Source: Paragordius varius
Lineage: Eukaryota > Nematomorpha
NCBI GenBank assembly: GCA_964247055.1
Contig: OZ176057.1
Location: forward strand, 4,216,001-4,280,000
Length of the DNA: 64,000 bases
Direction: 5' to 3'
The position numbers and the translations under genes were made by a program. The notes below the pieces were generated by a model. It was not told where the DNA came from. It saw nothing but the letters and a program-made list of their open reading frames with translations, and made no database searches. Of the stretch, positions 10,558-23,200 are shown one piece after another. Positions within the stretch are counted from its first letter, which is position 1. The number at the start of each line of letters is the position of its first letter.

Positions 10558-12077
10558 CAGGGGTGTCCAACAAGCGGCCCTTTATAATATTTATGTAGAC
10601 CACGAAAAACTTAAAACAAAATCTAATAAGTAAAATGGATTTTTGCACAATTTTTCCGAATAAGGTAATCCGAATTTAGGCCAGAATTGTTAAAATAAAT
10701 AATGGTTTTTACAGTCTTATATCTCCAATAAAATGTATGTTAATTCCCATATATTTTGGGAAGGCCCTCCAATTTTTTATCTAAAAATGCGGCCCGCTAT
10801 GATTATTTGTTTTGAAGAGCTTGGTTTCGATTATTCCTTAAGTGATACAAATATAATAAAGATATTTCCCACATCACAATTTATAATATGCAAATCCTTA
10901 TTGGATACATATTTTGAGATATAGGAGATTTTTTCATTGCAAAATTATTTTAGAAATAAACAATATTTTTATGATTTTTTTAAATAAATTCTTATACGTC
11001 GGAAAAGACTTTTAACCACACTTCGATACCCTTTGGGGTATTTTTCCTAAATAATATCAAATAATAACTAAAAAATAATCTACGATATGTAAAAAATAAT
11101 CAAGTTTGAGATAAATGGCTCAATGTCATGCTATTCTGAATTAATTATTTAAAATCCAACTTATAAACCATCGGAAAATTTTAATTAAAAACTTTCAGTT
11201 TTTTCGTTCATTTCCGCATTATACAAATTATATAATTATGTAAAATAAATATTTTGTGTAAAAATGTGCTTCTTTTTTTGTATGCTAAATATGAAAATAT
11301 AAACATGATAATAATTTTAATAAAGAAACTCATTTTATATGGATATCTTATCCCATAAATACTTAAACAGATATTTAAAATTTACTATTTAAAATAACCA
11401 CAAGTTTGGAAAGCTATTGGAAATTTACCTGAGTCCTATATTTGCATCAAGACATTTCGACAAACATCAAAATTAGTGTTTTAAAATTATTTACTCTTAA
11501 AATTATTATAATATTCTGTGGATAAAATTTAATTTATTTATAATTATTTATGATAAAGGGGGAGGGGAAAGAGGGTTTGGGCCAAAATTTGAGTCTATAA
11601 TAAATTTATTTTTATTTTCTTTCATTATTCACGACGTTAACACGAATCTTATTTAACAACCCATCGGTGTCACCCACTCAATTTATATAATATTATTTTC
11701 TGTTTATTACGGCAACAAAAATCTATTTGCGAGCCACATCTTAGATTGAAAAATTTAATAAATGTGCATTAAATTTTTTCGAATAGATTCGAAAATGGGA
11801 CTTGCATAACTACTAGTTCTATTTTCGTTGGTTTTCCTTGTAAAAATTTGGATGAATTGCGAAAAAACTAGAATTAATATTTTTGAAAAAAGATTGATTC
11901 CAATCTTCTAGGAAGAATTAAATATCTTAACATTATTTAACAAAGGTATAATGACTTCTCATCATTAATTTAAATAATATTTATAAGTCAAAAATTTTAT
12001 TTTACTGAAATTTTATTATAATTTTCAAATTTTTCCGGCGCACAAAATTTCGGAGGGCCGCCGCATGTACATCCGTG
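10558..12077. mobile_element. hAT-like DNA transposon relic, about 1.5 kb, non-autonomous
   Basis: The left end reads CAGGGGTGTCCAAC followed shortly by GCGGCCC. The right end (12055-12077), reverse-complemented, reads CACGGATGTACATG followed by GCGGCCC. By my count 16 of 23 terminal positions agree, in the order of elements typical of hAT (Charlie-like) termini. A second GCGGCCCGC block lies near 10788. The flanking 8-mers GTTTAGAT (left) and a GTTTTAAT-like sequence (right, overlapping the terminus by a base or so) are similar but not identical. No transposase frame survives, so it is either an internal-deletion derivative or old. Confidence 0.55.
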
Positions 12078-13234
12078 TTTTAATCATATTAAATGCTGTT
12101 ATAGTTTATTTATGAATTTAATTGATAATTATATATTAACCTGATTGGTTCTACACACATTTTTATACCTAATTTTATAATAATAAAATTATTTAAATTA
12201 CCCAATTGTTTAAAAAAAATATTGTTTTTGACGCATAATAAATGATTTTGATACTTGTTTTTAAAATATAAAATTGTCCTTGACATGTTATTTTAAATAA
12301 GGAACTAATTTTGACAAATAAACGAAATTAGTTATATAAATTATGTATATAATAATAACAAATTATTTATACTGTAAATACGACTTAATTTGTTAATAGT
12401 CTAAGTATAATACTTTGATCCAAATCGAGTATAGAGATCCCAGACTATAGTAATTGATATTATAAACTAATGAAAGAAACGATTCCAATATTTAAGCTTC
12501 TATTCTAATAAAAATAATATAATGCTAAAATATCTAAACATTAAGTTTTGAAAAAAAAGTTTCATAACAAAATACTTCGGCACCAATTTGATTTCACAAA
12601 ACTTTTGCATAAATTTTTTTATTAAATCACCTACATACATATAAAAGAAAAGGTTTTGTATTATTTTATATTTAGCTAATGCAAACATATGGTGAATTTT
12701 TACTTAATGTTTATCATAAAGTTAATAATATTAAGTTTTTTAAGTAAATCTTTTTTAAATTTCGGTACATCTAGGTAAATGGTGCAAACTTTTGCAATGG
12801 TTTCAATTGTTTATTCGTAAAACAATCCTGGGTCCCCAAAAACCCCAATTTAAATCTTACGACTGAATTTGTGTTGTATTCAATCCACTACTAAAAATAA
12901 TGTATCCATCCTGTGTAGAAATACTTCTGTAAACATACATATTCATAATTACTAAGTCCCTATTTTTCATTACGGAGCTCAAATTTTAAATGAAATAGGG
13001 CCACTTTGAATTACGGTTACGTTATGGTAAAACCAAGCTAATTGGAATTTTTTGAAGAGTACATTTTTTATTCCCCCAAAACTTCCACATTGCTTTTAAA
13101 TGAACCATAATATAAATATATTTGTTTTAAAGTTCCAGTCAAAAAATCTAAAAACTTAACATATTTGATGTTATTTACTAATAGCGTTAAATCTATAAAA
13201 TCATCAATTTTTTTAAAAAAAAATAAGTTGTGGT
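12078..13234. other. Intergenic DNA, nothing recognised
   Basis: Short open frames on the minus strand, such as 12500-12688 and 13068-13283, have the composition of random A+T-rich DNA. No RNA gene or promoter was identified. Confidence 0.4.
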
Positions 13235-14566
13235 TTATTTTACAGTAATGTGACCAGATATTTTGAACTTTGACGCAGTACAAAATTAAGACATAATTTG
13301 CCTGTTTTTACACCATTGTTGTGGTATAAACAGTTTCCACAAAAAATTATCCAGATAAAATATATATATTCCGATAGGAAAATATCAGGATTATCATGGT
13401 GCTTTTGGTTTAAATTTTTAGATGTGTGCGAAAGTCCCAATGCCTCTTTTAAAATAGATTGTTTAAAATAAACGCGAAAATTCCGACATTTTGTAATAAT
13501 TTTAAATATATGCTAAATTTTGATATCGACTAAATATATTTTTAAAAAATGCATACTTTCAAAATTTAATTTTTTGCAAATTTTTGTTGAAGCGTACTTC
13601 ATACTATTTTCAGCATAATGGAAACGATATAAACGGTTGAGATGTTATACCATTTATATATTTCGATAATGCTATACATTCTCACTCAGGATTTTAATTA
13701 AAATATTCGTTCGTTTTCAAATTGTTAAATAAAACTTGTGTATTTTACAAAAATTTACCAAAATTTGTAAGTAAATAAACCTTTAAATTAAAATTCTCAA
13801 CCTATAGTAATGTTCAATATCATCGAATTATTTAGAAATTATTATATCTTAAAGTAACCGTAAGCTTCAACATATCTCAAATTTGTTTATGCAAAAAAAT
13901 ATGAAAACTAATAAAAATTAAAGTTAAGGAAAAAATAAAGAATATCATACCTCCCACCTAATGAGTATAGAAAACGTAAAAACCCTTAATTTTTTAATAG
14001 GAAAAAAGGTTATTTTGAAATCATATGCCATAAATAACAAATTTTATATAATATGTTACGGGAATAAAAATTTTCATATAATTTTCCGGTAGATAATTAT
14101 AACAAAAAATGAACTTTCTAAACTTGTTCAAATTTATTAAAAAATCATAAATTAACTTTGTTAATTTTAAATTTTAAGCCACCTATTTTTGCTAAAGCCC
14201 TGATTGAAAGAGCCATTAGCCAGAATCTTAGGGTGAGGAGTCCGAGATTTATGGTTTCGCTACTGCGCGAAAGTCTGTAATCCTAAGTTTTATGTATGAT
14301 TCGAGCAAAATATAAAATATTATCCAATTAAAAATAGGCCAATCTTAGTTTTTTACCGCAAAATAAAACATTTCTTTACAAATTATGGGATTATTTATAC
14401 AGAGAGTACTATATTCTAAAATATTTCTTTTTTATAAAATAAGAAAATTTTTTTTTAATTTCAAAAAGAAGTACAAAAGTGGGCGCAGTACAGGCGCAGT
14501 TTTTTCTGAAAACCCAGTACTGTACTGCGAAAAGCAGCCTATCTGGTCACATTATTTTACAGTAAT
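13235..14566. mobile_element. Unclassified terminal-inverted-repeat element with 15-bp flanking direct repeat
   Basis: The element runs 13250-14550. Its ends are GTGACCAGATA (13250) and TATCTGGTCAC (to 14550), exact inverted repeats of 11 bp, followed inward on both sides by a second shared block CGCAGTAC. The direct repeat TTATTTTACAGTAAT flanks it exactly at 13235-13249 and 14552-14566. Fifteen bases is long for a cut-and-paste duplication, so part of it may be pre-existing similarity. A family-1 hairpin copy sits inside. No transposase frame was found. I cannot place it in a named superfamily. Confidence 0.65.
13400..13960. repeat. Family 1 hairpin element, copy 3, partial, nested
   Basis: Shares GCGAAAGTCCCAATG, AAATAAACGCGAAAATTCCG and the central GTACTTCATACTATTTTCAG block with the copies at 280-1170 and 7140-8000. 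The right half is less clear than in the others. It lies within the 13250-14550 element. Confidence 0.5.
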
Positions 14567-15251
14567 TGTAAATTATATAGCCAACTAAATCTTATTCAAT
14601 TATTTCATACAATAAAGTTCTTTATTCCTCTGTTATAATTAGTACCAATTAAAAACGCAATGTTATTCAATTTTCAAATTGTTTTAGCTAAGATAATAAA
14701 TTAATTTTTTAAAGTTAGGAAGCCATCATAACTTTTAAAAACAGCTCCGTTTGGTTTTTAATTTATTTTTAATATCTTATTTCTAATTATTCATTTTTAA
14801 TTTTTGTCTTTACCATTTTTCCTTTTTAAAAGCACATGTACAAAATTTTTTTCAGCCCCTAGATTCAGCAGGTAGGTCTTGACATATCATAAAAAACTCC
14901 ATTGTAGTACGTCTTTAAAATACACCCTTTTTTGAAAACATCAAAGCAATTCGACATTTTATTTTTCGGTACAGTTATTTTAGTTACAAATATAAACACT
15001 AACAATGTATCTTAAAGTTTAAAACATACATTCTTATATAATATATATATATATATATAATATATATATATAGATTATTTATGCCCTTAAGACAAGGATA
15101 TTACTTTAAAATCGTTTACAACTTTCTCGGAAATAAGGAAATGACGGTACTCTAAAGTTATAAAATTTATCTAGTAACTTTATATTTAGTTTTTATAAAT
15201 TTTTGTAAATTTTTTAGAATTTTTTTTAAGTTTAAAAAACATATCGGGACA
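14567..15251 (+). other. Region upstream of the micro-exon gene
   Basis: Should contain the promoter and 5' untranslated region of the gene that starts at 15252. A (TA)n tract occupies about 15041-15073. No core promoter element could be separated from the A+T background. Confidence 0.4.
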
Positions 15252-15333
15252 ATGAAATCATTTTTAACCCTTCTCGTTATGGTTATAAGTTGCTGTATGT
15301 TTGAAACTACGAATGCCACCTACTGCTCATCAG
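15252..15333 (+). CDS. Micro-exon gene exon 1: signal peptide
   Basis: Encodes residues 1-27. A Lys at position 2, a hydrophobic core FLTLLVMVI and a small-residue cleavage site TNA before TYC make a standard signal peptide. It ends CATCAG before GTAATC in phase 1. C25, after the cleavage site, pairs by spacing with C30 of exon 2. The ATG is the first in a suitable context, and the exon 5' boundary lies somewhere upstream. Confidence 0.85.
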
Positions 15334-18300
15334 GTAATCGTATATATTTAATTTAATAATTTTATAATTTTCCAAAAAAGTGGTTTTATTAAACTTGAAA
15401 AAATTATTCGTAATTTATATTTTATTTCACAAAATAGCGGGGTGTGCTACCCATATACGACGGGATTGTCAGGGTGTCCAATGTGGAAACATTTGTAAAT
15501 GACTTGTTATTAATATTTTGTTAAATAACTAAACCATCTTTTTATAATGTTCAACATTTAAAATTATTTCATACATTTTTTGATCCAGTGGTAGCAGTGC
15601 CATGTGCAAACGGAAATTGTGGTAAGTTTTTAAATATTGTATTTTCGTATACAATTTATCAACCTGTGTATTACTTATTTATTCTATTAAATCAAACATT
15701 TTATTATTTATTTCCTTGTACAATTTTACCTTTACTGAATAAAAATACAAAAATATTTTAATATATACTGTCCTTTTTATTAGCCAATGTTGTTACGAAG
15801 AAACCAGAAACGACGCCACCACCTTCCTCTGTCCAGCCACCAAATTGTAATATTTTTAATATATATATATATATATATATTAATGTAAAAAAATAGAATA
15901 ATTTAATAATTTGTCAAATCTTTTATGTGCTGTATTTTTTCTTTAGACGTATTAGTACCAATGCAATCTTATCCACGTAAGTTTCAATATGATACTGTAT
16001 TTCAAATTTAAAAATATTTTTTTTTATAAATAATATAATAAAACGCGGTAATCTTTGTAAACTGTTTGGCTGATAGGTTCCTTTTTTATTTTTAATTAAA
16101 TTTTTGTGATCAAAATTTACTTTTTAATTTTATAATATAATTTTCATAAATCTGAATCTCTGTTAATTAAATTCAGTATTTAAAATGTATAATTGTTAAC
16201 AGTTCAATATTGTAAAGCATTAACCGTTCAAATAAAAATTCAACATATTATTAAATGGATATTAAAGTCATATCATAAATATTATCAAAGCCAGGTGTTT
16301 CCAACACAAATGGCTTCGTGGGCCTCATTTCTGAATCGAAAAATCCGACTAGCCATATTAGCAAAAAATATGGGTCATAACATATATTTTAAATGATTAA
16401 TATGAATTAAAAAAATATTATTTATTTTATTTGCTTGCGAAAATTCGGAAAAACCTGATAGAATAATTTGTTAAATAAAACCAAATTTTAAGATTACGTA
16501 AATTGAGATTTTTCGCGGGCTGTAAATCTATTTTGTAATATTGAATGCAACCCAAGGGCCACCTTCTGCCACCCTTGATTTACGGCCATGTTATATATGT
16601 ATGATTTATAAACAAATATATCATTGGTTTAAAATGTCATGTAAAAAAGTTACAGCTTTCAGCCAAAAATATTTAAAAGTTAACCCAAAATTTAATTTTA
16701 TCTCCATAAAATAGGCTTACACGGCCTCAAAAAATTGTGGCTACGCACAAAATTTAAAAAATACCAAATATATATGAAATTTCCTAAAAATGCATGCAAT
16801 GCCATTTACAAAATTTGGGAACATGTTTTGTTAAAAATTCTAAATAAGTTTTTTCACATTTTGGGAAAAAACTAACATTGGCGAATGTTAATTTGGTGTT
16901 GTAAATTTTTTACTCTCGTTGGAAAACCTTTTAAACCAACATTCATTCCCAAAAATATTTTTCGAATTTAGCCCGCTACGCGAGGGTTGGGCATCCCTAG
17001 TCTATTTAGAAATATAATATTCGCTTTGTAAGTTTTAAGGCTTAATCAAAAATTTGGCTAAAACATGATTATCTATATAACATTAGTTACTCACTCCCTA
17101 CTTAATTTTAATCATATGCCATTTTTACATTAAATCAAAAGAATAAAATATAGTTTTTCAGAGGTGGTCGAATAATTCACATAACCTTAAACAATTAGCA
17201 TGAAAGAATCTCGCATTTTTATATCCAAAATAATGTTTGATTAACAAATTTCATAAAAAGCGCCGAACTTTTATTTTTGGAGATTTGGCACTTTAATTTA
17301 AAACTATCAAACTAATTGAATGTGCTTATACATCCCCTTTTGATTTCAACGAAAGTTTTTGAAAAAACATATCATTTCCGATTCTAAGCTGGAATTTATC
17401 CATATCCAGAAATATCTGGAAATTGACATATTCTTTGGTACTCTGTAATAAATTATATTTATTAACCAATCCCTTTTTATTTTTTTTCTAAGTAATTCTA
17501 ACCTTTATATCGATATCCTTACTAGCCTATTTTAATAATGTTTGTTACAACATATATATATTTTTCTGATTTAGCTGCCCAAAAGCCCATAATACAGCAA
17601 GGTAACATTTTGCTTTATCATAAAAACATTACCAAAAATAAAAAAAGTACATGCAGAGGAATAGGTCAAATACAATAATAATTGATATTATACTGACAAA
17701 ACTTAAAAATATAACGACAATATTTTTTCTAGATGACAACCATACTAAATCTTGATTCTTTTAAACTGCAAAATATAAAATAGAGAGAGAAATTGGTAAA
17801 AATTCAATATGTAATTTACGATATTAATAGATTTTTGTTGGATAATTATAGATCAAAAAAGTATGGCAGTCTTATGAAAAAAAAATTTGATTTTTAAATT
17901 TATATTTACCCATATTATTTCAATTTTTACTGTACTAATCTAACCCCAATTCTAGATTGCATGATTATCAATTTTTGTTAAAATTGTATTTAGGGGTGGT
18001 AAATTTTTCAGCATTAAATAAAAGGCATATTTTATATTAAATTTGTTTTTATACCGTTTCCAACAATAAAAATATCGAAAATCATCTTTACTTAAGGTAA
18101 AGCAATTTTAAAAAAATGATCAAATATCAAGATTTATGATTGTTGCTGAATCCCGGTTTGCTTATTTTGAGTAGCTCTTTAATTTAAATCCAAAATTGTA
18201 ACAAATAACTGATTCTATAAAATAAAATTTTAACCTTATTTAGATTTTTACCATAAAATTGAGATAATTAAGCGTGAACCCCAAAATTTGTGTGAATAAA

Positions 18301-20250
18301 TATATACAAAGTATTTTTTATAACTATCCATACACTGTGCGATTGAGAAAATTTTATTTTTTTACAAAAAAATAAGAAATTTGCACAGATTGCGACTAGA
18401 ATCGATTATTTTTTTTAGAAACCTAATAATTATTATAAAAATTATGGCAGGCTGTACTGGCTATGGGTGTCCGTGCTCAGGACCTTTGTGCAATCAGGGT
18501 AAACGCATTTTTAATATAAATATATGTAAAATTAATTTATCTTGTTTAAATGTGTATTACACTTTTAAATATAGGAAATTATGTATCAGAATACCAAGCC
18601 CCAGGTAAAACCAAAGTTATTAATTTAGGATAAATACTTTTAATTTATTGAAATGAAAACAATTATATTTTTATAAAAAAAAATTAAAATTTTATATCGC
18701 ATCATGATAATTATGTTGGTAATATATTGGATTAAGTCAAAATATATATTTTCTATTCACTTGATCCCGGAATACTTATTAAAATTAAAAGTAAAATGGT
18801 AGTAACACTAATAATGAATGATTTTATTATTACAGTAAATTCCTAATTACATAATAAACCTGATTGTGGAAATATGGGGTATAAAGAGCTTTTCTAATAT
18901 GTAAAAAACAATAAATGGTGTCTTACTTTAAAAAAAATTATCGTATTGGCCTTATACAAAAATCGGAATCTCATTATTTATTATATATTGTTGTTTTGTG
19001 GGTAGGGTTGTGCAGACCAATCATGACCAATTTTTAATATAAATATATGTAAAATTAATTTATCTTGTTTAAATGTGTATTACACTTTTAAATATAGGAT
19101 ATTATGTATCAGGATATCAAGGGCCAAAAATTAAAAATATTAATATTGGTTAGATCCTTTATTTATTGGATCAATTATTTTTTAAAAAAATCAAAATTGA
19201 CATCATGATAATTATGTTGGCAATATGTTTTAAGGCAAAATAAATATTTTCCATTCACTTAATCGCGGAATACCTACTAAAATTAAAGAAGAATGACAGT
19301 AACACTTATAATGAATGATTTTATTATTATAATGACGATTGTGGAAATATCTATTGGGGTATAAAGAGCTTTTCTGATAAATAAATATAAAAATAATATA
19401 TAAAAGTGTTTAGTTTAAATTATTTAAATACTAATTATATCTAATATTATAAATTGCAAAAAACAGTTAATAAAATAGTGTCTTAATTTAAAACAATTTT
19501 TGTGGCCCATACAAAAAATCGGAAATCTCATTATTTATTATATATTGTTTTTTTGTGGGGTAAACAAAAATATTTTCATATTAGTTGTCCGAAAAACTCA
19601 TAAACCAAAGAAACACCAAGGTAACATTTTTTTAATTTATTCGTGATTGATAAAAAGCATTTTCCAATTATATATATATATATATATATATTAAATTTAG
19701 CCCACGAATATTTCGATTGACATTTTTAATGTAGAATATTTAATAAAACTTATTGATTAAATTAGTTTAAATTCTGACAGGGTCTGAACGGTGTGCGATA
19801 TTCAAAAAAATATATTTTCGCCTATATTTTTTGTCCCTATTTTACTTTAACGTTAAACTCTAATAAAAAGAAATTTGGGGTAGCTATAGCTTTTTAAAAA
19901 TATTTATTTATTTGTTAAATCTCTTATTAAAAAAACCCAATGAGAACCATTATAGTTACAAATTTATACGGTAAGTTAACTCTTTATACGAGTTAATTAA
20001 ACAATCTTATATTGTTTTTTTATAGTATTTGACCCCTAATCTGAACTAAAAAAGGCACAAGACCCCAAAAATACACACTTTTAAATATTTAAACAATTTA
20101 CGAATCAATTTTCTTGATAATAGAGAAGCAAAAATCTTTTATAATTTAAAATTACACTATATATATTAATTATAATTTTGCAGGATACTGTAATGGCTAC
20201 GATTGCGCCCCCTGCACAAAAAATTGCTTTAAATTGAAACACATAAGTAT

Positions 20251-20287
<37 letters not shown>

Positions 20288-23200
20288 ATATTAACTTTTA
20301 AAAAAATCAATTACTTTATCGATAAATCATATGTTAATTTTTTAAAGTCAACCACCATGAAATATTTGTAGTTTAAAACTTTTAAACATAATTATATTAA
20401 TTTAGAATGCGATGAAGATTGCCAATACAAAAGAGGTATATTTTATTACAAGTTCGATTATTTCACTTGATACGGTATAAGAAATAATTTAATTTATAAA
20501 GGAGTCTAAAAAGAATTGTGGGTCGCATTTTTATTTAAAAAAACAACTAGCATACATATTAACGTATGGGCATAATGTTAGTTGGTTGCCATAATATAAT
20601 TATCGTTTAAGAGTATCTATTTAACTGCACCATTTTCAATTGAAAGCAAAACTTATTTAACTAAACGCAACATTTTTTTAAGCAAACTGAACAATTTAAA
20701 TTCTGTTTGGTTTTACCAAAAATTAAAGAGATTTAATTTAAAATATGATAATATTTATTATACAACATTTTTCAATTAAAATCAAATATTAACACGCAAC
20801 GTTTCTTTAACAACGGAATGATTCCGTTTTAAAGATATGTTGCGTTTGGTTTAAAGAATGTCGTTTTTGACTGAAAATATGTATAAATGTTTAATAGCAG
20901 AAAACTAATAATTGGTTATTCTCCAAATGTTCGTGGCCGCATAGCCACATTATTAGACAATACCCCCGATTTAAAAATTCCCAAGAATAAAAAAATTTTA
21001 CTTGCATACTTACATCAGTATTCAGTTATAAGCCGTCCATCTATTTTTTAATTTTAAATAAAATTATTATATATTTAAATGTAAACTGCAAATGTAATTA
21101 ACATTTTTAAAAATATATATATATATATATATTATATAAAAAAACCCAAAATATTTTTGAGAATAAAATGATACGATTCTAAAGATAAGGAGTATCACAA
21201 TCAATAATTTTTCATGTATTTACTTTAGGATATATTTCTTTTATTTTATAAACAGTTATGAAACACTGCGAATCCCATTATTGTGAATGTATGTATTATC
21301 CATATATTTTTATTTAAAAAAAAATGATTTTATTTGCTGTCAATTGGCAAATAATTTATAATTTACTATAACCATTGAAACATTCAAACATGAATATATC
21401 TATTATTATAGTCGATTACTGTGACGATTATCACTGCCAATTTAGGAAAGGAAGTAGGTATTTTACATAATTAAAGTTTTTAATTGTTAATACCATGATA
21501 TGATAAAGTAGAAAATCAAGTCAAGCGAAAATTAAATTTTATCAGACAAAAAAGTTTTCTTATTTTTTTTAATATAACCAAGGTGGGGGGTGAAAATAGA
21601 ACTAATGAATGTTTTAATGTTACATAATTTAATTTTACTCTTGAATTTCAATGTCAATGCAATGCAATTTTAATTTTTAAAAATGATTATATTTCAATTT
21701 TGATACAAAATATTAATATAATTTATTATAAAATGAAACAAATTTTTTTTTATACATAATACAATATACATATAACACTCTGTGCAAAAAAGACGGTTAA
21801 TTTTTTTTAACAAAAAATTTTCATGAGATAGCTAATGACCATTGACATCATATGCTACAAAAATTTTAAGTTTACTTTTGAAATATTAAGAAAATATCGA
21901 AATCGGGAAAAAAGTGAATTAAGGATAATTAAGGATAATTCAAAAAAATAAAGTTGAGATATTATGGTTGATTATCATTTTAGGAGACATTAACTATATA
22001 AAAATAGCCTATAATCATAAATAGAGTTTCTATAAAATTTATGATGAAAAGAAAAAAAATCGAATGAAACCTATTAAAATATTTATTTTAATTTTTACTA
22101 GCTAAACTCCTATTATAATCTTAACATTAATATTTTTCATTAAAAAACTTCTATATCAAAATAAACTCAAAAGTATTGTTTTTTATTTTTTTATTTTTTT
22201 GTCAGTTTATGAATATATAAAAAATTTATACTGTTTTATTTTGGAATCTTACATAAGTGGGAGTTAAGTATATAATTTATGCAAAATTGGATTTAAAAGG
22301 TTGAATATCAACCAACAATCCGTATAAATCCCTGTAACAGGTTTTGTTAACATAAATTAATATTTATACTGGGATATGTACGATTATTTGGTTGATTTTC
22401 CACTACTTTCCTATTTTGCATAAATTGTATACCTTATAACTTTCCATGTAAGATTCCAAAATAAAACAGTATAAATTTTTTATACGCTCATAAAAAAGTG
22501 AGTTTAGCTAGTTAATAAATAAAAAACTATTATATAGTTTCATTAAGTTTTTTTTAAGTGTGTTAAAAGAAAAACGCCATCTTTTAAAATGAGATTTTAT
22601 AGAAACGTCATTTATATGATTTTAGGCTCTTTTTATATAGAAGATATCTCCTAAAATAATAATCAACCATAATATCTCAAATATCATTATTTTTTGAATT
22701 GACCTTAATTTTCACTTTTTGCCCGATGATTTTTTCTTAAAAATTTTTACGGCAAATGAAACCGCTGGTGAAGCTATGTCACGAAAATTTTTTATCTTTT
22801 TTTTCACAATTTAGAACGTAGGAAAAACAAAATAAGCGACATCGATTTCAAAAGAGAAATGAAGAAAATGATTATTGGTATTTATTATTATAATTATATT
22901 TTTATCAAATTTATACTAATGATTAATTTTATCATTATTAATATTATAATATAGCATTGTTTATAAAACTTCTACAACCAAGGCTAATCGCCGAATCCAA
23001 TCAACGTATTAAAATTCATTTACTAAATATAGTTAAAAAATTTTCTAATAAATTTTGTATTGTAAAAATGTTTTAGTTTTCTCAGTCTTATCATCGTTTA
23101 ATTTAAAAATTAAAATGTAAATATTCCAATTTATTTATAATGTCAGATTCCCCTTCAAATACTCTACCCTATGCCACCGTAGGTATAAAAACATTTTTTT

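Larger units (their letters stand above)
18483..19565. repeat. Direct tandem duplication, about 0.52 kb, covering exon 8
   Basis: Unit 1 is about 18483-19008 and unit 2 about 19009-19565. The 3' end of exon 7, the intron and exon 8 with its acceptor are repeated (TTTTTAATATAAATATATG at about 18506 and 19032). The units differ by many small changes. The left breakpoint is inside exon 7, so only exon 8 was copied whole. Offset at exon 8 is 523 nt. Confidence 0.85.

Noticed and set aside
14385-14588. 67-codon open frame overlapping the right end of the TIR element
   Set aside because: Crosses an element boundary and has no family resemblance.
16193-16396. 67-codon open frame in intron 5
   Set aside because: It begins at a non-ATG codon and runs across the left end of a transposon-like insertion.
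18381-18608. 75-codon open frame with GCTGYGCPCSGPLCNQ
   Set aside because: It is not a gene of its own. It reads through the short intron between exons 7 and 8, and the flanking residues are intronic.
19778-19790. Possible 10-nt exon between CTGACAG and GTGTGC
   Set aside because: Its length would break the frame of the otherwise consistent chain between exons 9 and 10.
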